33,882 nucleotides of DNA, taken from assembly GCA_030740135.1 (NCBI GenBank), contig JASLXW010000001.1, positions 1 to 33,882 on the forward strand. The letters run 5' to 3'. Source of the DNA: Nitrospinota bacterium (GTDB taxonomy: Bacteria; UBA8248; JACPRG01). Shown here in pieces: positions 24,961-33,662 of the stretch (the first letter of the stretch is position 1; every line of letters starts with the position of its first letter). Below the pieces are notes generated by a model that saw only the letters and a program-made list of their open reading frames with translations, ran no database searches and was not told the DNA's origin. Both the position numbers and the translations under genes were made by a program.

Positions 24961-25089
24961 AAAGTATTTCCAAGGGCGAAATTCCGAAGACTCCAAACCT
25001 GGCGGTCAAGCTCGTTTACACGCCGGCGCGGCATGGTTTTCCCATGGCGGACTCCGCTCAAATCCGGGTTTCAGGAGCCCGAAATGAAG

Positions 25090-25118
25090 TTGACAGGTCC
25101 GGTGGGAAGGTATCTAAT
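25090..25118 (+). promoter_or_regulatory. Strong sigma-70-type promoter for the second substrate-binding protein
   Basis: A perfect -35 TTGACA (25090-25095), a 17-bp spacer and a -10 TCTAAT (25113-25118, five of six consensus bases). Transcription would start near 25125 and leave a leader of about 88 nt before ATG 25213. Confidence 0.6.
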
Positions 25119-25212
25119 TGGGCCAAAAAGCAACGAATGGGCGGTAGGGGTCTGTCCGGATTGGAAATGGGGGATTCCGGTTCAGTTCTCACGCAATCTG
25201 GAGGATGAAACG

Positions 25213-26253
25213 ATGAAGAATCGAAAATGCAGCGCCTTGATCCGGATTCTCTCGGTGGGGGTGGTCTTCGCCCTGGCCCTGGGCTTCAGCGTTCTTCCGG
25301 CCGCCGAGGCCGCAAAATCAACAGCCCGACTCGCCGTCTTTCCCCTCGGGCTGATGCGGATGTGTTCCACGTGGATGGAGGATACCGGGGTCTGGAAGAA
25401 GTACGGGGCCAAGCACGGCGTCGAGTTCAAGATCATGTACCCCCGAGACGACTTCGCGGCCTTTGCGGGCAAGTCGGCCGACGCGGCGGCGTTCGCCGCG
25501 TTCGAGATCGCCCGCATAAGAAGTGAGGAGGGCTGGAAGGTCAAGATGTTCGGCAAGGACCAGGCCGGACTGATCGAAACCTACGTGCGGGCCGACTCGC
25601 CTTACAAATCCATCAGAGACCTGAAAGGGAAAAATTTCGGCATCCCCGGCTGGGCAACGGCCGCCGCCCTTCAATACCAGGTCTTGATCAAGCATTTCTA
25701 CAATCTCGACCTGAAGAAGGACTTCAAGATCGTCGTCTCGAGTTTCCCCCTCGTGCCGAAACTCCTGGAACGCGGCTCCATCGAGAGCGGTTCCAGCATC
25801 GAGCCCCTTACCATGGGCGGGGTGATGACGGGGAAGTTCCGTGTCCTCGATAACATGACGTACGCCGAGCAGTGGGAGAAGCGCACCGGCCACTACGGCC
25901 TGGCGGTCACGCTGTGGGCGGCCCGGGAAGCCTATCTGGCCAAGAACCCGACCGTCCCGCGCGCCATCCTCGAGGCCTGGACGGAGGCCTTGGAGTACGC
26001 GAACAACAACACCGGCAAATTCGTCCGGCAGTACAAAAAGTTCGTCACAAGGGGGGGCGGGACCGAAGCGCAGTTCGACTTCTTCGCGAAGTGGATCAAA
26101 GACCACCGGCCCATGTTCAAGGACGCCTATCTGACGAAGAAGTACATCGAGGGCGAAAACGAGTTCGTCCGGGTCGCGGCGAAGCTGGGTCTCATCGGGA
26201 AGACGAAAGAATCGGAGATCCAGGCGATGTGGAAGCTCATCCCGAAGCCTTGA
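25213..26253 (+). CDS. ABC transporter substrate-binding protein, NMT1/SsuA-like (second copy)
   Basis: 346 residues from ATG 25213, preceded by GGAGG. Residues 1-34 are a signal peptide ending AAEAA. The mature protein has LMRMCSTWMEDTGVWKKYGAKHGVEFKI, RADSPYKSIRDLKGKNFGIPGWATAAALQY and a long helical C-terminal part, the layout of NMT1/SsuA-type periplasmic binding proteins. It differs strongly from the copy at 15506, so the two probably bind different ligands. Permease and ATPase genes follow, but only after a 500-bp gap that holds a hairpin. Expression in excess over the membrane components is a common arrangement and fits this layout. The ligand is not predictable; the UbiD gene after the ATPase suggests an aromatic or heteroaromatic acid. 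Confidence 0.87.
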   Translation: MKNRKCSALIRILSVGVVFALALGFSVLPAAEAAKSTARLAVFPLGLMRMCSTWMEDTGVWKKYGAKHGVEFKIMYPRDDFAAFAGKSADAAAFAAFEIARIRSEEGWKVKMFGKDQAGLIETYVRADSPYKSIRDLKGKNFGIPGWATAAALQYQVLIKHFYNLDLKKDFKIVVSSFPLVPKLLERGSIESGSSIEPLTMGGVMTGKFRVLDNMTYAEQWEKRTGHYGLAVTLWAAREAYLAKNPTVPRAILEAWTEALEYANNNTGKFVRQYKKFVTRGGGTEAQFDFFAKWIKDHRPMFKDAYLTKKYIEGENEFVRVAAKLGLIGKTKESEIQAMWKLIPKP

Positions 26254-26318
26254 CCGCCTGGGTCGCGTTCGCATGAAACCGGTCCGCGGAACCGCCATCC
26301 AAGAACCGGCGACTGGAT

Positions 26319-26361
26319 GAAGGGGCGAGGCGCACCGCCACGCGGGGCGCCTCGCCCCTTC
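26319..26361 (+). terminator. Strong hairpin after the second substrate-binding protein
   Basis: A 15-bp perfect inverted repeat, GAAGGGGCGAGGCGC (26319-26333) and its complement (26347-26361), around a 13-nt loop. It has no T-run. It probably stabilises or terminates the binding-protein message ahead of the permease gene. Confidence 0.6.
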
Positions 26362-26753
26362 CATTAGACCCACTTGACTCTTCGTGCGTCATCATCCGGA
26401 AAGGGCGAATCCGCCCGGGGAGTGAATCGGAGACGGTCCATCGGTATGGTGATACCGCATTCGGAAAGCTTAAGGGCGGCGGCGAGGATTTCACCTCTCA
26501 GGGTCCCTGACCCGAACTGGCGCCAACGGCCTTGGAGAGTTGGACGTGAGCGCGGAATTCGAAGCCTTTGACCTGGATTTCTCACAAAGAGAAGAGTAAG
26601 TCTTCTTTGATCCTGTCAACTCGTTGTGGCACAACCCCTTGCGCTGGAAGAAACGGATGACGCGGCGCGGACACCTTGTGCTCAAGGCAAGATCCGAATT
26701 CAAAGGATGCCAACGCAGGGATGATCGGCGGCAAAACAAACGGGTCGTGAGAA
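26362..26753. other. 392-bp gap between binding protein and permease
   Basis: No gene is convincing. On the minus strand a short frame around 26364-26590 reads LRGEILAAALKLSECGITIP, which resembles the C-terminal cytoplasmic end of MscS-type channels, but the frame is broken just upstream (a stop follows EIQVKGFEFRAHVQ in the neighbouring frame). It may be a decayed gene tail. No clear promoter for the permease is visible. Confidence 0.35.
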
Positions 26754-27614
26754 ATGCAGGTTAAGGAGATCGAAGGCCGGCCGATTCTCGAGCGGGTCCA
26801 ACAGAAGAAAAAGGCGGGCGCAGACCGCCAAGGACTGGTCCGATACCTTTGCTATCCCCGGGTGATGGCCATCGTGGCGATCTTCGCCCTCTGGTGGATT
26901 TGTAGCGTCATCACGACCTCGGTCATCGGCCTCACCGGGGTGTTGCCCGACCCTTATGTCGTTTTCAAGGCCGCCATCACGGAGATCATCCCGGACTCCG
27001 AATTTTTCGGGCATCTTCGCGACACGTTGTTCCGGATCGTCGTCGGGTTCGCCGTCACCATGGTCATCGGCATGGCGATCGGCGTCGTGATGGGCGTACG
27101 TCCCTACTGGGAAGCCTTCTTCAGCGATTTCGTCATCATCGGTCTCACCATCCCCAGCCTGGCCTGGGCGGTCATCGGGGTGTTGTGGTTCGGCATCAAG
27201 ACGCTGACGCCCGTCTTCGCCACCTTCATGATCACCTTCCCCTTCATCACCATCAACATCTGGGAGGGGATGAAAGATGTGGACAAGAGCTTGGTGGACA
27301 TGGGCCGGGCCTTCGGATTGAGGCAACGCACCATTGTCCGGCAAATCTACATCCCCTCGCTGATGCCTTTCTTTTTCGCGTCCCTGCGGTTCGGCTTCGC
27401 CGTGGCCTGGAAGATCGTCATCCTGGCCGAGGCATTCGGGTCCAGCAACGGCATCGGGTACATGATCATGCAGTCCTACGGCCTGTTCAACATGCGCCAC
27501 GTCCTGGGCTGGGTGGTGATCTTCACGGTTCTGATGCTTCTCCTGGAGTACGGTGTCTTCCGCGTCATCGAGCGCCGGGTCCTCTCCTGGCGGGCCCAGG
27601 CGATCCTGAGATGA
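26754..27614 (+). CDS. ABC transporter permease, SsuC/TauC type
   Basis: 286 residues with about six membrane segments and the BPD_transp_1 pattern: LRDTLFRIVVGFAVTMVIGMAIGVVMG, FVIIGLTIPSLAWAVIGVLWFGI and an EAA-type coupling loop DMGRAFGLRQRTIVRQIYIPSLMPFFFASL. The N-terminal ~35 residues are charged and precede the first membrane helix (VMAIVAIFALWWICSVI). The start ATG 26754 has only a weak ribosome site. It forms the channel for the NMT1-type binding protein at 25213 and perhaps also for the orphan one at 15506. The ATPase gene begins 7 bp after its stop. Confidence 0.9.
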   Translation: MQVKEIEGRPILERVQQKKKAGADRQGLVRYLCYPRVMAIVAIFALWWICSVITTSVIGLTGVLPDPYVVFKAAITEIIPDSEFFGHLRDTLFRIVVGFAVTMVIGMAIGVVMGVRPYWEAFFSDFVIIGLTIPSLAWAVIGVLWFGIKTLTPVFATFMITFPFITINIWEGMKDVDKSLVDMGRAFGLRQRTIVRQIYIPSLMPFFFASLRFGFAVAWKIVILAEAFGSSNGIGYMIMQSYGLFNMRHVLGWVVIFTVLMLLLEYGVFRVIERRVLSWRAQAILR

Positions 27615-27621
27615 GGGTGTG

Positions 27622-28383
27622 ATGGCGGAAACCCTGATCGAGCTCCGGAACCTGGTCAAGAAGTTCCCCGTCGATGGGGGGGGAAACCTCCTGGTCATCA
27701 ACGGGATGAGCTTCACGGTGGAAAAGGGCTCGTTCACCACCCTCATCGGCCCCAGCGGGTGCGGAAAATCCACGCTCCTGAACATTCTCACCGGCCTCGA
27801 ACACCCGACCGAGGGGGACATCCGGTTCTACAGCGCCAAGGGGGACCGTGTGGAGTTCGGGTATGTGTTCCAGTCGGCGAGGCTCCTTCCCTGGAAAACG
27901 GCCCTCAACAACGTCCTGTTCGTCCACGACAGCCCGGAGGCCCGGAAGAAGGCCGAACCCCGGGCGCGGCATTACCTCGATCTGGTGGGGCTCGAAGACT
28001 ACATGGACCGGCATCCTCACGAGCTCTCCGGCGGGATGCAGCAACGCGTGGGAATCGCGCGGGCCCTCTCCCTGGAGCCGGACATCCTGCTCATGGACGA
28101 ACCCTTCAGCCACCTCGACGAGATCACGGCCAAGAAATTGCGCCAGGACCTAATCGAGATCTGGCGGCGGGCCGGCGTGACCATCCTGTTCGTCACCCAC
28201 GACCTGAGCGAGGCGGCGCTACTCTCCGACCGCATCCTCTTCCTCACCCAGAAGCCCTCGAAGATCCACCTGGACCAGCGCATCGACATCCCCCGGCCCC
28301 GGACCCACACCGACCCGGAGTTCCTCATCCTCCAGGTCGAGCTCTCCGGCAAGTTCGAAAGTATGCAGGAAACCAAAGACTGA
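27622..28383 (+). CDS. ABC transporter ATP-binding protein, SsuB/TauB type
   Basis: 253 residues from ATG 27622; GTG 27619 directly before it is also in frame. All ATPase motifs are present: Walker A GPSGCGKST (43-51), Q-loop VFQSARLLPWKT (from 82), signature LSGGMQQR (135-142), Walker B ILLMDE (155-160) and the switch His193 in VTHD. It powers the permease encoded 7 bp upstream. A small imperfect hairpin follows the stop (28382-28403), before the UbiD gene, which is 80 bp downstream and may be part of the same unit. Confidence 0.92.
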   Translation: MAETLIELRNLVKKFPVDGGGNLLVINGMSFTVEKGSFTTLIGPSGCGKSTLLNILTGLEHPTEGDIRFYSAKGDRVEFGYVFQSARLLPWKTALNNVLFVHDSPEARKKAEPRARHYLDLVGLEDYMDRHPHELSGGMQQRVGIARALSLEPDILLMDEPFSHLDEITAKKLRQDLIEIWRRAGVTILFVTHDLSEAALLSDRILFLTQKPSKIHLDQRIDIPRPRTHTDPEFLILQVELSGKFESMQETKD

Positions 28384-28463
28384 GCGCTCCGCAGGAGTGC
28401 GCTTTCAGCAGGTCTTAAATCCCGAAAAGAAAATCCAAGAACCGCCCACCGAGAGCTTACGCC

Positions 28464-29897
28464 ATGCCCCACGAAGATCTGAGAGATTTCATCCGTGACC
28501 TGGAGGAGCAAAACCTCATCCGCTGGGTCGACGCCGAAGTCGACAAGGACTGGGAAATCAGCGTCGTCACCCGGACGTACTTTGCGCGGGTCCACAAAAC
28601 GGTGCGCGGGGCGCTGGGGTTCCGCAATATCAAAGGCTATGAGGGTCAACGCCTCGTCGTGGGAACCGTCGGCGGGGGTGATGGAGTGTACCGGCTGGCT
28701 CTTGGCATTGAAGAGGGGTTCGATGCCGTCAACCGGAAATGGCACCAAGCTTTGAGCCATCCCGTCGATGCGGTCATGGGAAACGGGGCCGCGCCCTGCC
28801 AGGAAGTTGTGTTGATGGGCGATGAAGCCGACCTCACCCGGTTTCCCATTCCCACCTGGACCCCCGGAAAGGACCCTGGCCCGTTCCTGACCTCGGCGTG
28901 CCAGATCACGAAAGACCGGGAGACCGGCATCCGGAATGTCGGCGTATACCGCATGCAGCTCAAAGGTCCGCGGAAAACGGGCGTCCTATGGGAGCATCCC
29001 AGCCAGCACGGAGCGGTTCACTTCGCGCAGTACTGGGAGGCGGGCGAGCCTATGCCCACGGCCGTGGCGCTGGGCGTCGAGCCGGCCATTCTCATGGGCG
29101 CCATCACGAAAACCCCGCTGGGAACCGATGAGCTTTCCGTTGCGGGGGCGCTGCGGGGAAATCCCGTGGAACTGGTCAAGTGCAAGACCATCGACGTCGA
29201 AGTCCCCGCTCGGGCCGAGATCGTCCTGGAGGGCCACATTCCCCCGGAGGTCCGGGAGCCGGAAGGCCCATTTGGGGAATATTCCGGATACATGGGCGGA
29301 CCCTACGAATCGGTGATCTTCGAAATCGACTGCATCACCCATCGCAAGGACGCGATCAGCCAGGCCTTCTTGAGCCAGATGCCGCCCAGCGAGTCGAGCC
29401 TCATCCGGGCCACGCTGGAAGAAAGCCACATCTTCAAGCACTTGGCGCAGGATCTGTGCATTCCCGGCATCGAGGACGTTCACCTGCCCGAGTCCGGCGG
29501 GAGCTATGCCATTTGCTGGGTCAAAATCAAGCAATCCTATCCGGGCCAGGCGCAGCAGGTACTCTCGGCCGCCTGGACGCATCACCCGTCGTTGGCCAAG
29601 TGGATCGTCGTGACCGACGAGGACGTGGACATCCGCGATCCCTTCCAGCGGGAATGGGCGCTGGCCTGGCGGGTCCAGCCCCACCGGGACATGTTCACCA
29701 TCCCCAACACCGCCCCCGTCCTCCAGGACCCCTCCGCGGGCCATCGCGACGAGGACATCTGGGAAAAACGCAGCTCAAAGATTCTGATCGACGCCACCAA
29801 GCCATGGCTCGATTTCCCGGACGTATCCCTGCCGCCGCAAAAATTTCTGGATCGGGCCGCCGACCAATGGGAAAAGTACGGACTCGGCGACGGCTGA
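28464..29897 (+). CDS. UbiD-family prenylated-FMN (de)carboxylase, second intact copy
   Basis: 477 residues from ATG 28464. The triad is intact: Arg163 (VYRMQ), Glu267 and Glu272 (EGPFGE). The N-terminal domain begins DLRDFIRDLEEQNLIRWVDAEVD, and APCQEVVLMGDEADLTRFPIPTW leads into the prFMN domain. It differs clearly from the copy at 18273: that copy has HRLQ and a shorter N-terminal domain, while this one has the more standard YRMQ and EYSGYMGGPYE. Different substrates or different steps are therefore likely. Placed directly after an ABC uptake system, it may act first on the imported acid. No strong ribosome site precedes the ATG. Confidence 0.9.
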   Translation: MPHEDLRDFIRDLEEQNLIRWVDAEVDKDWEISVVTRTYFARVHKTVRGALGFRNIKGYEGQRLVVGTVGGGDGVYRLALGIEEGFDAVNRKWHQALSHPVDAVMGNGAAPCQEVVLMGDEADLTRFPIPTWTPGKDPGPFLTSACQITKDRETGIRNVGVYRMQLKGPRKTGVLWEHPSQHGAVHFAQYWEAGEPMPTAVALGVEPAILMGAITKTPLGTDELSVAGALRGNPVELVKCKTIDVEVPARAEIVLEGHIPPEVREPEGPFGEYSGYMGGPYESVIFEIDCITHRKDAISQAFLSQMPPSESSLIRATLEESHIFKHLAQDLCIPGIEDVHLPESGGSYAICWVKIKQSYPGQAQQVLSAAWTHHPSLAKWIVVTDEDVDIRDPFQREWALAWRVQPHRDMFTIPNTAPVLQDPSAGHRDEDIWEKRSSKILIDATKPWLDFPDVSLPPQKFLDRAADQWEKYGLGDG

Positions 29898-30229
29898 CCG
29901 AAAGATTCCGGTAGCGATCGGCAACTGCGCATTTGTTGGCAATCCTGTCGAGCCGCCGTCCTGAATCGGCCGTTAATCGGGTCCGGTTCTTACCGTTCCC
30001 CCGCCCTATGGTTTTGTTGGACACTCGAATGATCCATGATGGATGCTGAAAAGAGTGTCGCGATGAACGAACAAAAGCAAGAGGGGGCCTTGGCGGAGGG
30101 AGCCCGTAGGGCGCTGGGGAAACCGGGGGTTGAGGCCTGAGAGGGGGGGTGGGGACAGACAGCCCCCGATACAAACTTCCCGCGTTGAGTTCCCTGGAGC
30201 AGTAAATCAGATATCCACAGATTACACAG
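29898..30229. other. Intergenic region with a hairpin, no gene
   Basis: It is more A/T-rich than the genes around it. It contains GACACTC (30020-30026) and GAGTGTC (30053-30059), which can pair with inner support from ATCC/GGAT, as a possible terminator of the UbiD unit. Frames on the minus strand (29695-30237) merely shadow the UbiD tail. Confidence 0.4.
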
Positions 30230-30290
30230 ATGGACACAGATTTTCTGTCTGCCGATCAGTACTCCACCGGCCGGTCCAACATCTGTGGAT
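30213..30290. repeat. Inverted repeat ATCCACAGAT ... ATCTGTGGAT
   Basis: Perfect 10-bp arms at 30213-30222 and 30281-30290. The left arm is part of an ATCCACAGATTACACAGATG stretch that resembles a short intergenic repeat seen in many bacterial genomes (from memory). Confidence 0.45.
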
Positions 30291-30463
30291 CAAAAAGGGA
30301 ACAGCGGGTCAACCGTGCGAAGATGGCCCGCCGCCTGCATTGGAACTTCGAGAGGGTCGCCCGGACGCTGAACCCTCACCACGACTCGAAAATGGGGACG
30401 ATGGAGACCGCCTTCAGCGCCCTCGGCCTGGAAGTGGATGTCCAACTCAAGAAGGCGTCATGA
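30230..30463 (+). pseudogene. Remnant resembling the C-terminal DNA-binding part of a HicB-type antitoxin
   Basis: The last ~50 codons read KMARRLHWNFERVARTLNPHHDSKMGTMETAFSALGLEVDVQLKKA, the pattern of the helix-turn-helix tail of HicB-type antitoxins (AxRLxWxxxxVxRxxxxxHxSKLxxMExAFxALG). The N-terminal HicB fold and a HicA toxin gene are missing. The first ~30 codons come from the inverted-repeat region and are probably not part of the original gene. The remnant stops 28 bp before the MITE-like copy 2, consistent with loss of neighbouring sequence. Confidence 0.5.
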
Positions 30464-30491
30464 TGAAACCGCGAGAAGATCGCAGAAGATC

Positions 30492-30678
30492 GGGGTCAGG
30501 TCTTACATTCTAATATTTTGGAGAGCGACGTTCACACGGCAGAATGGCGGGCAAGACTTACATTTCAAAATATGGCCCTCGATTTGCGGAACGGCTTTAT
30601 GGTCCAGCACGTGATTGGGGTCGAATAACGCCGCAAGATTTTCCATGGCGTCGATGTTTGAATTCAAGACCTGACCCC
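30492..30678. repeat. Copy 2 of the MITE-like repeat, both ends intact
   Basis: 187 bp with terminal inverted repeats: GGGGTCAGGTCTTACATTC (30492-30510) and, inverted, GGGGTCAGGTCTTGAATTC (30678-30660), matching at 17 of 19 bases. The body matches 24793-24960. Its right end joins the truncated Fe-S subunit gene. No coding capacity for a transposase is seen. Confidence 0.75.
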
Positions 30679-31022
30679 ATTCTTTCCTGCTCGCCCTCGA
30701 AGAAATGCGCCGCGTCATAAGGGCAGGCGGTCACGCAGGCCCGAGAGCCGTAGCACTTCTCTTCCTCGTACATGATGATCCCGTCGGGCCGGCGCTTGAG
30801 GGCCAGCGTGGGGCACGCCTTCGCACACGGGGCGTCCTCGCAATGCATGCAAAGCATCGGCAGGAACACCATCCGTGCATTCGGGTACGTTCCCTCCTCC
30901 TCATGCACCACCGGCGCGTACCAGATGTCCCCCGGCGTCCGGTTCTCCAACTTGCAAGCCACGGTGCAAGCGTCGCACCCCACACACTTGGTGAGATCGA
31001 TCACCATCCCCCAGCGGGGCAT
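30597..31022 (-). pseudogene. 4Fe-4S ferredoxin-type electron-transfer subunit of the molybdopterin oxidoreductase, truncated by the repeat
   Basis: 141 codons from ATG 31022, with AAGGAGGAG upstream and 15 bp after the molybdopterin subunit stop. Cluster motifs: Cys13, 16, 19, 23 (CVGCDACTVAC); Cys58, 61, 66, 70 (CMHCEDAPCAKAC); and a third site Cys90, Ser93, Cys96, Cys100 (CYGSRACVTAC), in which the second Cys is Ser (TCT for TGT). NrfC/PhsB/DmsB-like partners are ~180-250 residues and have a fourth motif. Here genuine sequence stops after FFEGEQE, and the last ~28 codons are read from the MITE-like element. The remaining clusters could still pass electrons, but the fourth site is lost, so the product is probably impaired. 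Confidence 0.75.
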
Positions 31023-31037
31023 CGCGCTCCTCCTTCC

Positions 31038-33662
31038 TTAGTCCGCCTTGAAGACCCGGGCGGCGACATGGGCGTCGAGCGCGCCGCTGACAAAATCGAT
31101 GTGGTCCTCATCGATGGCGAGCAGGGCGTTGAAGTTGACCTCCTGTCGGCCGGCGGGGTCCATCCACCCGCCGCCGCAGCCCTGCGTCGCCAGGACCTCG
31201 GGGTGAACGAGCTGCGTAACCCTCGCGGTGGCCCTTTGCCGCCTTCCCTCGAAGGTCTCGATAACCACCAAATCCCCGTCCGCTATGTTCCGTTCCGCCG
31301 CCGTCCCGGTATTGATCCACACCGTTCGCAGGTCGTCGTGACGGGCGGAAAGCGACTGAAGAAACGGATTTCTGTGCGTATGTGAGTGGGCGTGGTTCGG
31401 CACCTTCATGTTGATCACACAGAGGTTGTGAGGGGCCTGTCGCTTATAGGCTGGTCCCGGCTTCCAATCGGGCAGGACCTGGTAATCCTGTGTATCCCAG
31501 GGGATGCCGAGGTCCCCGGTGACCTGACGGACGTCCTCGCCGGCGCGCTTCATGAACTCGAAGTAGACCTGGCACCGGGGCGTAATGAAGGAGCGCGGGT
31601 ATTTCTCTTCGATCTCCTTCTCGCCGATCCAGAGGCCATCGGCCAGAAACCACTCCAGACCGTGGTCCGGACCCATCTCGTTTTTGAGCAGGCGGTCCAC
31701 GATCTCCGGGTAGGTGTACTCGGACCCCGGCTCCGTGTCGAGACGGTTCTCCGGCGCGAGCCCCGAGAAGGTGTTGATGGCCTCGTAGACCTCGCCCAGG
31801 AATCCGGCCCGCTTGGCCAGCTCCAGGAAGACCTGCGTGACGTCCACGTATTCCCCTTCGAAGGGGTGATCGAAGGGGGGATGCACCACGGGCTTCGCCC
31901 CGTATTTCTTGACCGGACCTTCGCCGGCGGCGTAGTGGCTGAAGGCGAATGGAACCAGCCGCTCCAGGTGATGGAGGTCCGGCAGGACGATATCGGCGAA
32001 CTCCGTCGTCTCCTCCATTCGCCGCGCGATGCTGACAATGAAAGGGATGCGCTTGAGGAACCGCTCTACAACGTCCGGTGGTCCCGATGTTTTGACGAAG
32101 TTGGCCTGATACTGAATGAGCATCTTGGGGAAGGGGGGGGGCTTGTACACGTCCTCCTTCTCGGAGGTGAGCAAATAGAAAATCGGGCTGTAGGTGCCGA
32201 CTGGAACAAGCTGGAACATCTCCGGCGTGAGGGGCGGCCGGACTTTGCGGGGTGGATAAGGGCCGCCGGTGGTTCCTCCGCCAATAGACCCCACGCCACG
32301 GACACCGGATGCAATGAGCCCATCCGGACTGGCCGTGCAACTGTATTTTTGGCCGGAGGTCTTGTAGGTCGTGGTGCCTATCGTGGCGTATGGATCACCC
32401 AGAAGGCCGCCGGGGACATCGATGCCTCCGGTCAGGATGGGGAGGAGGACGACGGCCATCCCCGACAGGAACGCGTGCTTGTGGGCCGAGAAACCCCGGC
32501 ACCAGGTCACCGTGGCGGGGCGGTAGGGAAGCTCGACGCCGTCGATCTCAATCGTCTCACCGATGCGGGCGGCCTCGCCGAACTCGCGGGCGAGGCGGCG
32601 GACGGTCTCTTGAGGGACCGTGGTCACCTCCTCGACGAACTCCGGCGTATAGCGGGTCACGTGCTCCTTGAGGGCCTGAAACGCCGTCTTGGCCTGCTTT
32701 CCGTGGACCTCGTAGGAACCCTCCAACGCAAACTCTCCCACGTCGGCGTCAAACGGCTTCGCCGAGCCGGAGGCCGCATCCCAGACGAGAGGTTTGTCGG
32801 TCTCGGGGTCGCGAACGTAGAGCTCATCCTCCCCGATCAGGTAGGGGGCGTTGGTGTACTTCCCTAGGAAGGGTTTGTCGTAGTGCCCGTTCTCGTTGAT
32901 CATCTGGTTGACCATGCCGAGGATGAGCGCGGCGTCGGTGCCGGGACGGATGGGCACCCACTCTTCCGCCCGGGAGGCGGCCAGCCCGCACACGGGGTCC
33001 ACGACGACCTGTTTCAGGTTGCCGGATCGTTTTCCCGCCAGCTCGTGCGCGCTTTTCATCGTGTCGCCGTGGATCACCGAACCGAACTGGGAGCCGAAGT
33101 GGAGGATGTACTCGGTGCGAGCGGAGTCCGGGGCCCCATCGAAGGCGTTCTGCGTCATCCAGTACATCGGATGCTTGTTGTTCCCGCAGAAGATATCAGC
33201 GGACCCCGGGGTGAATCCCGGTGCTCCGAAACCGCTGACGAAACCGGGGACGAGGGATCCCTGAATATTGAATATGTCGAAAGTCATGACCAGGAGGCCG
33301 AGGGGGTCTTCCTCGCGGATTTCCTTGAGCCGCTTCACGATTTCGTCCAGGGCCTCGTCCCAGGAGATGGGAACGAAACCGGGGTCGATGCCGATTCCCC
33401 GTTCCGGGTTGGTCCTTCGCAAGGGGGTTGTTACTCTGACCTCGGGCCTGAGACCTTCCATCCCCGAGTTCCCCTTGGCGCAGGTTTTCCCTTCGTTGTT
33501 GGGGTTTCTCGGGTCGCCGACGATCTGGTCGACGTAGCCCTCCTCGTTGCGGTGAGCAAGGATGCCGCAGCAATTGAGACAGAGGATGCAGGTTGTTTGC
33601 ACCCAGCCCTCGTCTACCTTTTTCGCCTCAGGCGTTTCCTGGGCAGGTTGGGTCACGGCCAC
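31038..33662 (-). CDS. Molybdopterin oxidoreductase catalytic subunit (DMSO reductase family)
   Basis: 874 residues from GTG 33662 with GGAGGAGG directly upstream. An N-terminal [4Fe-4S] site (Cys25, 28, 32 and Cys61 in KTCAKG) is followed by the Mo-bisPGD domains: WDEALDEIVKRL, the probable Mo-ligand Cys159 (SADIFCGNNKHP), VVVDPVCGLAASRAEEWVPIRPGTDAAL and a C-terminal cofactor-binding beta-barrel (HTHRNPFLQSL, WINTGTAAERNIADGDLVVIETF). No Tat signal is present, so it should be cytoplasmic. The family includes polysulfide, thiosulfate and arsenate enzymes, and also hydroxylases and transhydroxylases of aromatic rings. With UbiD genes nearby, an aromatic substrate is plausible but unproven. 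The Fe-S partner gene downstream is damaged. Confidence 0.88.
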   Translation of the reverse strand: MAVTQPAQETPEAKKVDEGWVQTTCILCLNCCGILAHRNEEGYVDQIVGDPRNPNNEGKTCAKGNSGMEGLRPEVRVTTPLRRTNPERGIGIDPGFVPISWDEALDEIVKRLKEIREEDPLGLLVMTFDIFNIQGSLVPGFVSGFGAPGFTPGSADIFCGNNKHPMYWMTQNAFDGAPDSARTEYILHFGSQFGSVIHGDTMKSAHELAGKRSGNLKQVVVDPVCGLAASRAEEWVPIRPGTDAALILGMVNQMINENGHYDKPFLGKYTNAPYLIGEDELYVRDPETDKPLVWDAASGSAKPFDADVGEFALEGSYEVHGKQAKTAFQALKEHVTRYTPEFVEEVTTVPQETVRRLAREFGEAARIGETIEIDGVELPYRPATVTWCRGFSAHKHAFLSGMAVVLLPILTGGIDVPGGLLGDPYATIGTTTYKTSGQKYSCTASPDGLIASGVRGVGSIGGGTTGGPYPPRKVRPPLTPEMFQLVPVGTYSPIFYLLTSEKEDVYKPPPFPKMLIQYQANFVKTSGPPDVVERFLKRIPFIVSIARRMEETTEFADIVLPDLHHLERLVPFAFSHYAAGEGPVKKYGAKPVVHPPFDHPFEGEYVDVTQVFLELAKRAGFLGEVYEAINTFSGLAPENRLDTEPGSEYTYPEIVDRLLKNEMGPDHGLEWFLADGLWIGEKEIEEKYPRSFITPRCQVYFEFMKRAGEDVRQVTGDLGIPWDTQDYQVLPDWKPGPAYKRQAPHNLCVINMKVPNHAHSHTHRNPFLQSLSARHDDLRTVWINTGTAAERNIADGDLVVIETFEGRRQRATARVTQLVHPEVLATQGCGGGWMDPAGRQEVNFNALLAIDEDHIDFVSGALDAHVAARVFKAD

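Noticed and set aside
26364..26590. MscS-type channel C-terminal fragment on the minus strand
   Set aside because: Only about 25 residues look similar and the frame is broken upstream; too short to call.
31386..32867. 493-codon plus-strand frame opposite the molybdopterin subunit
   Set aside because: Shadow of a firmly identified gene; no ribosome site or recognisable domain.
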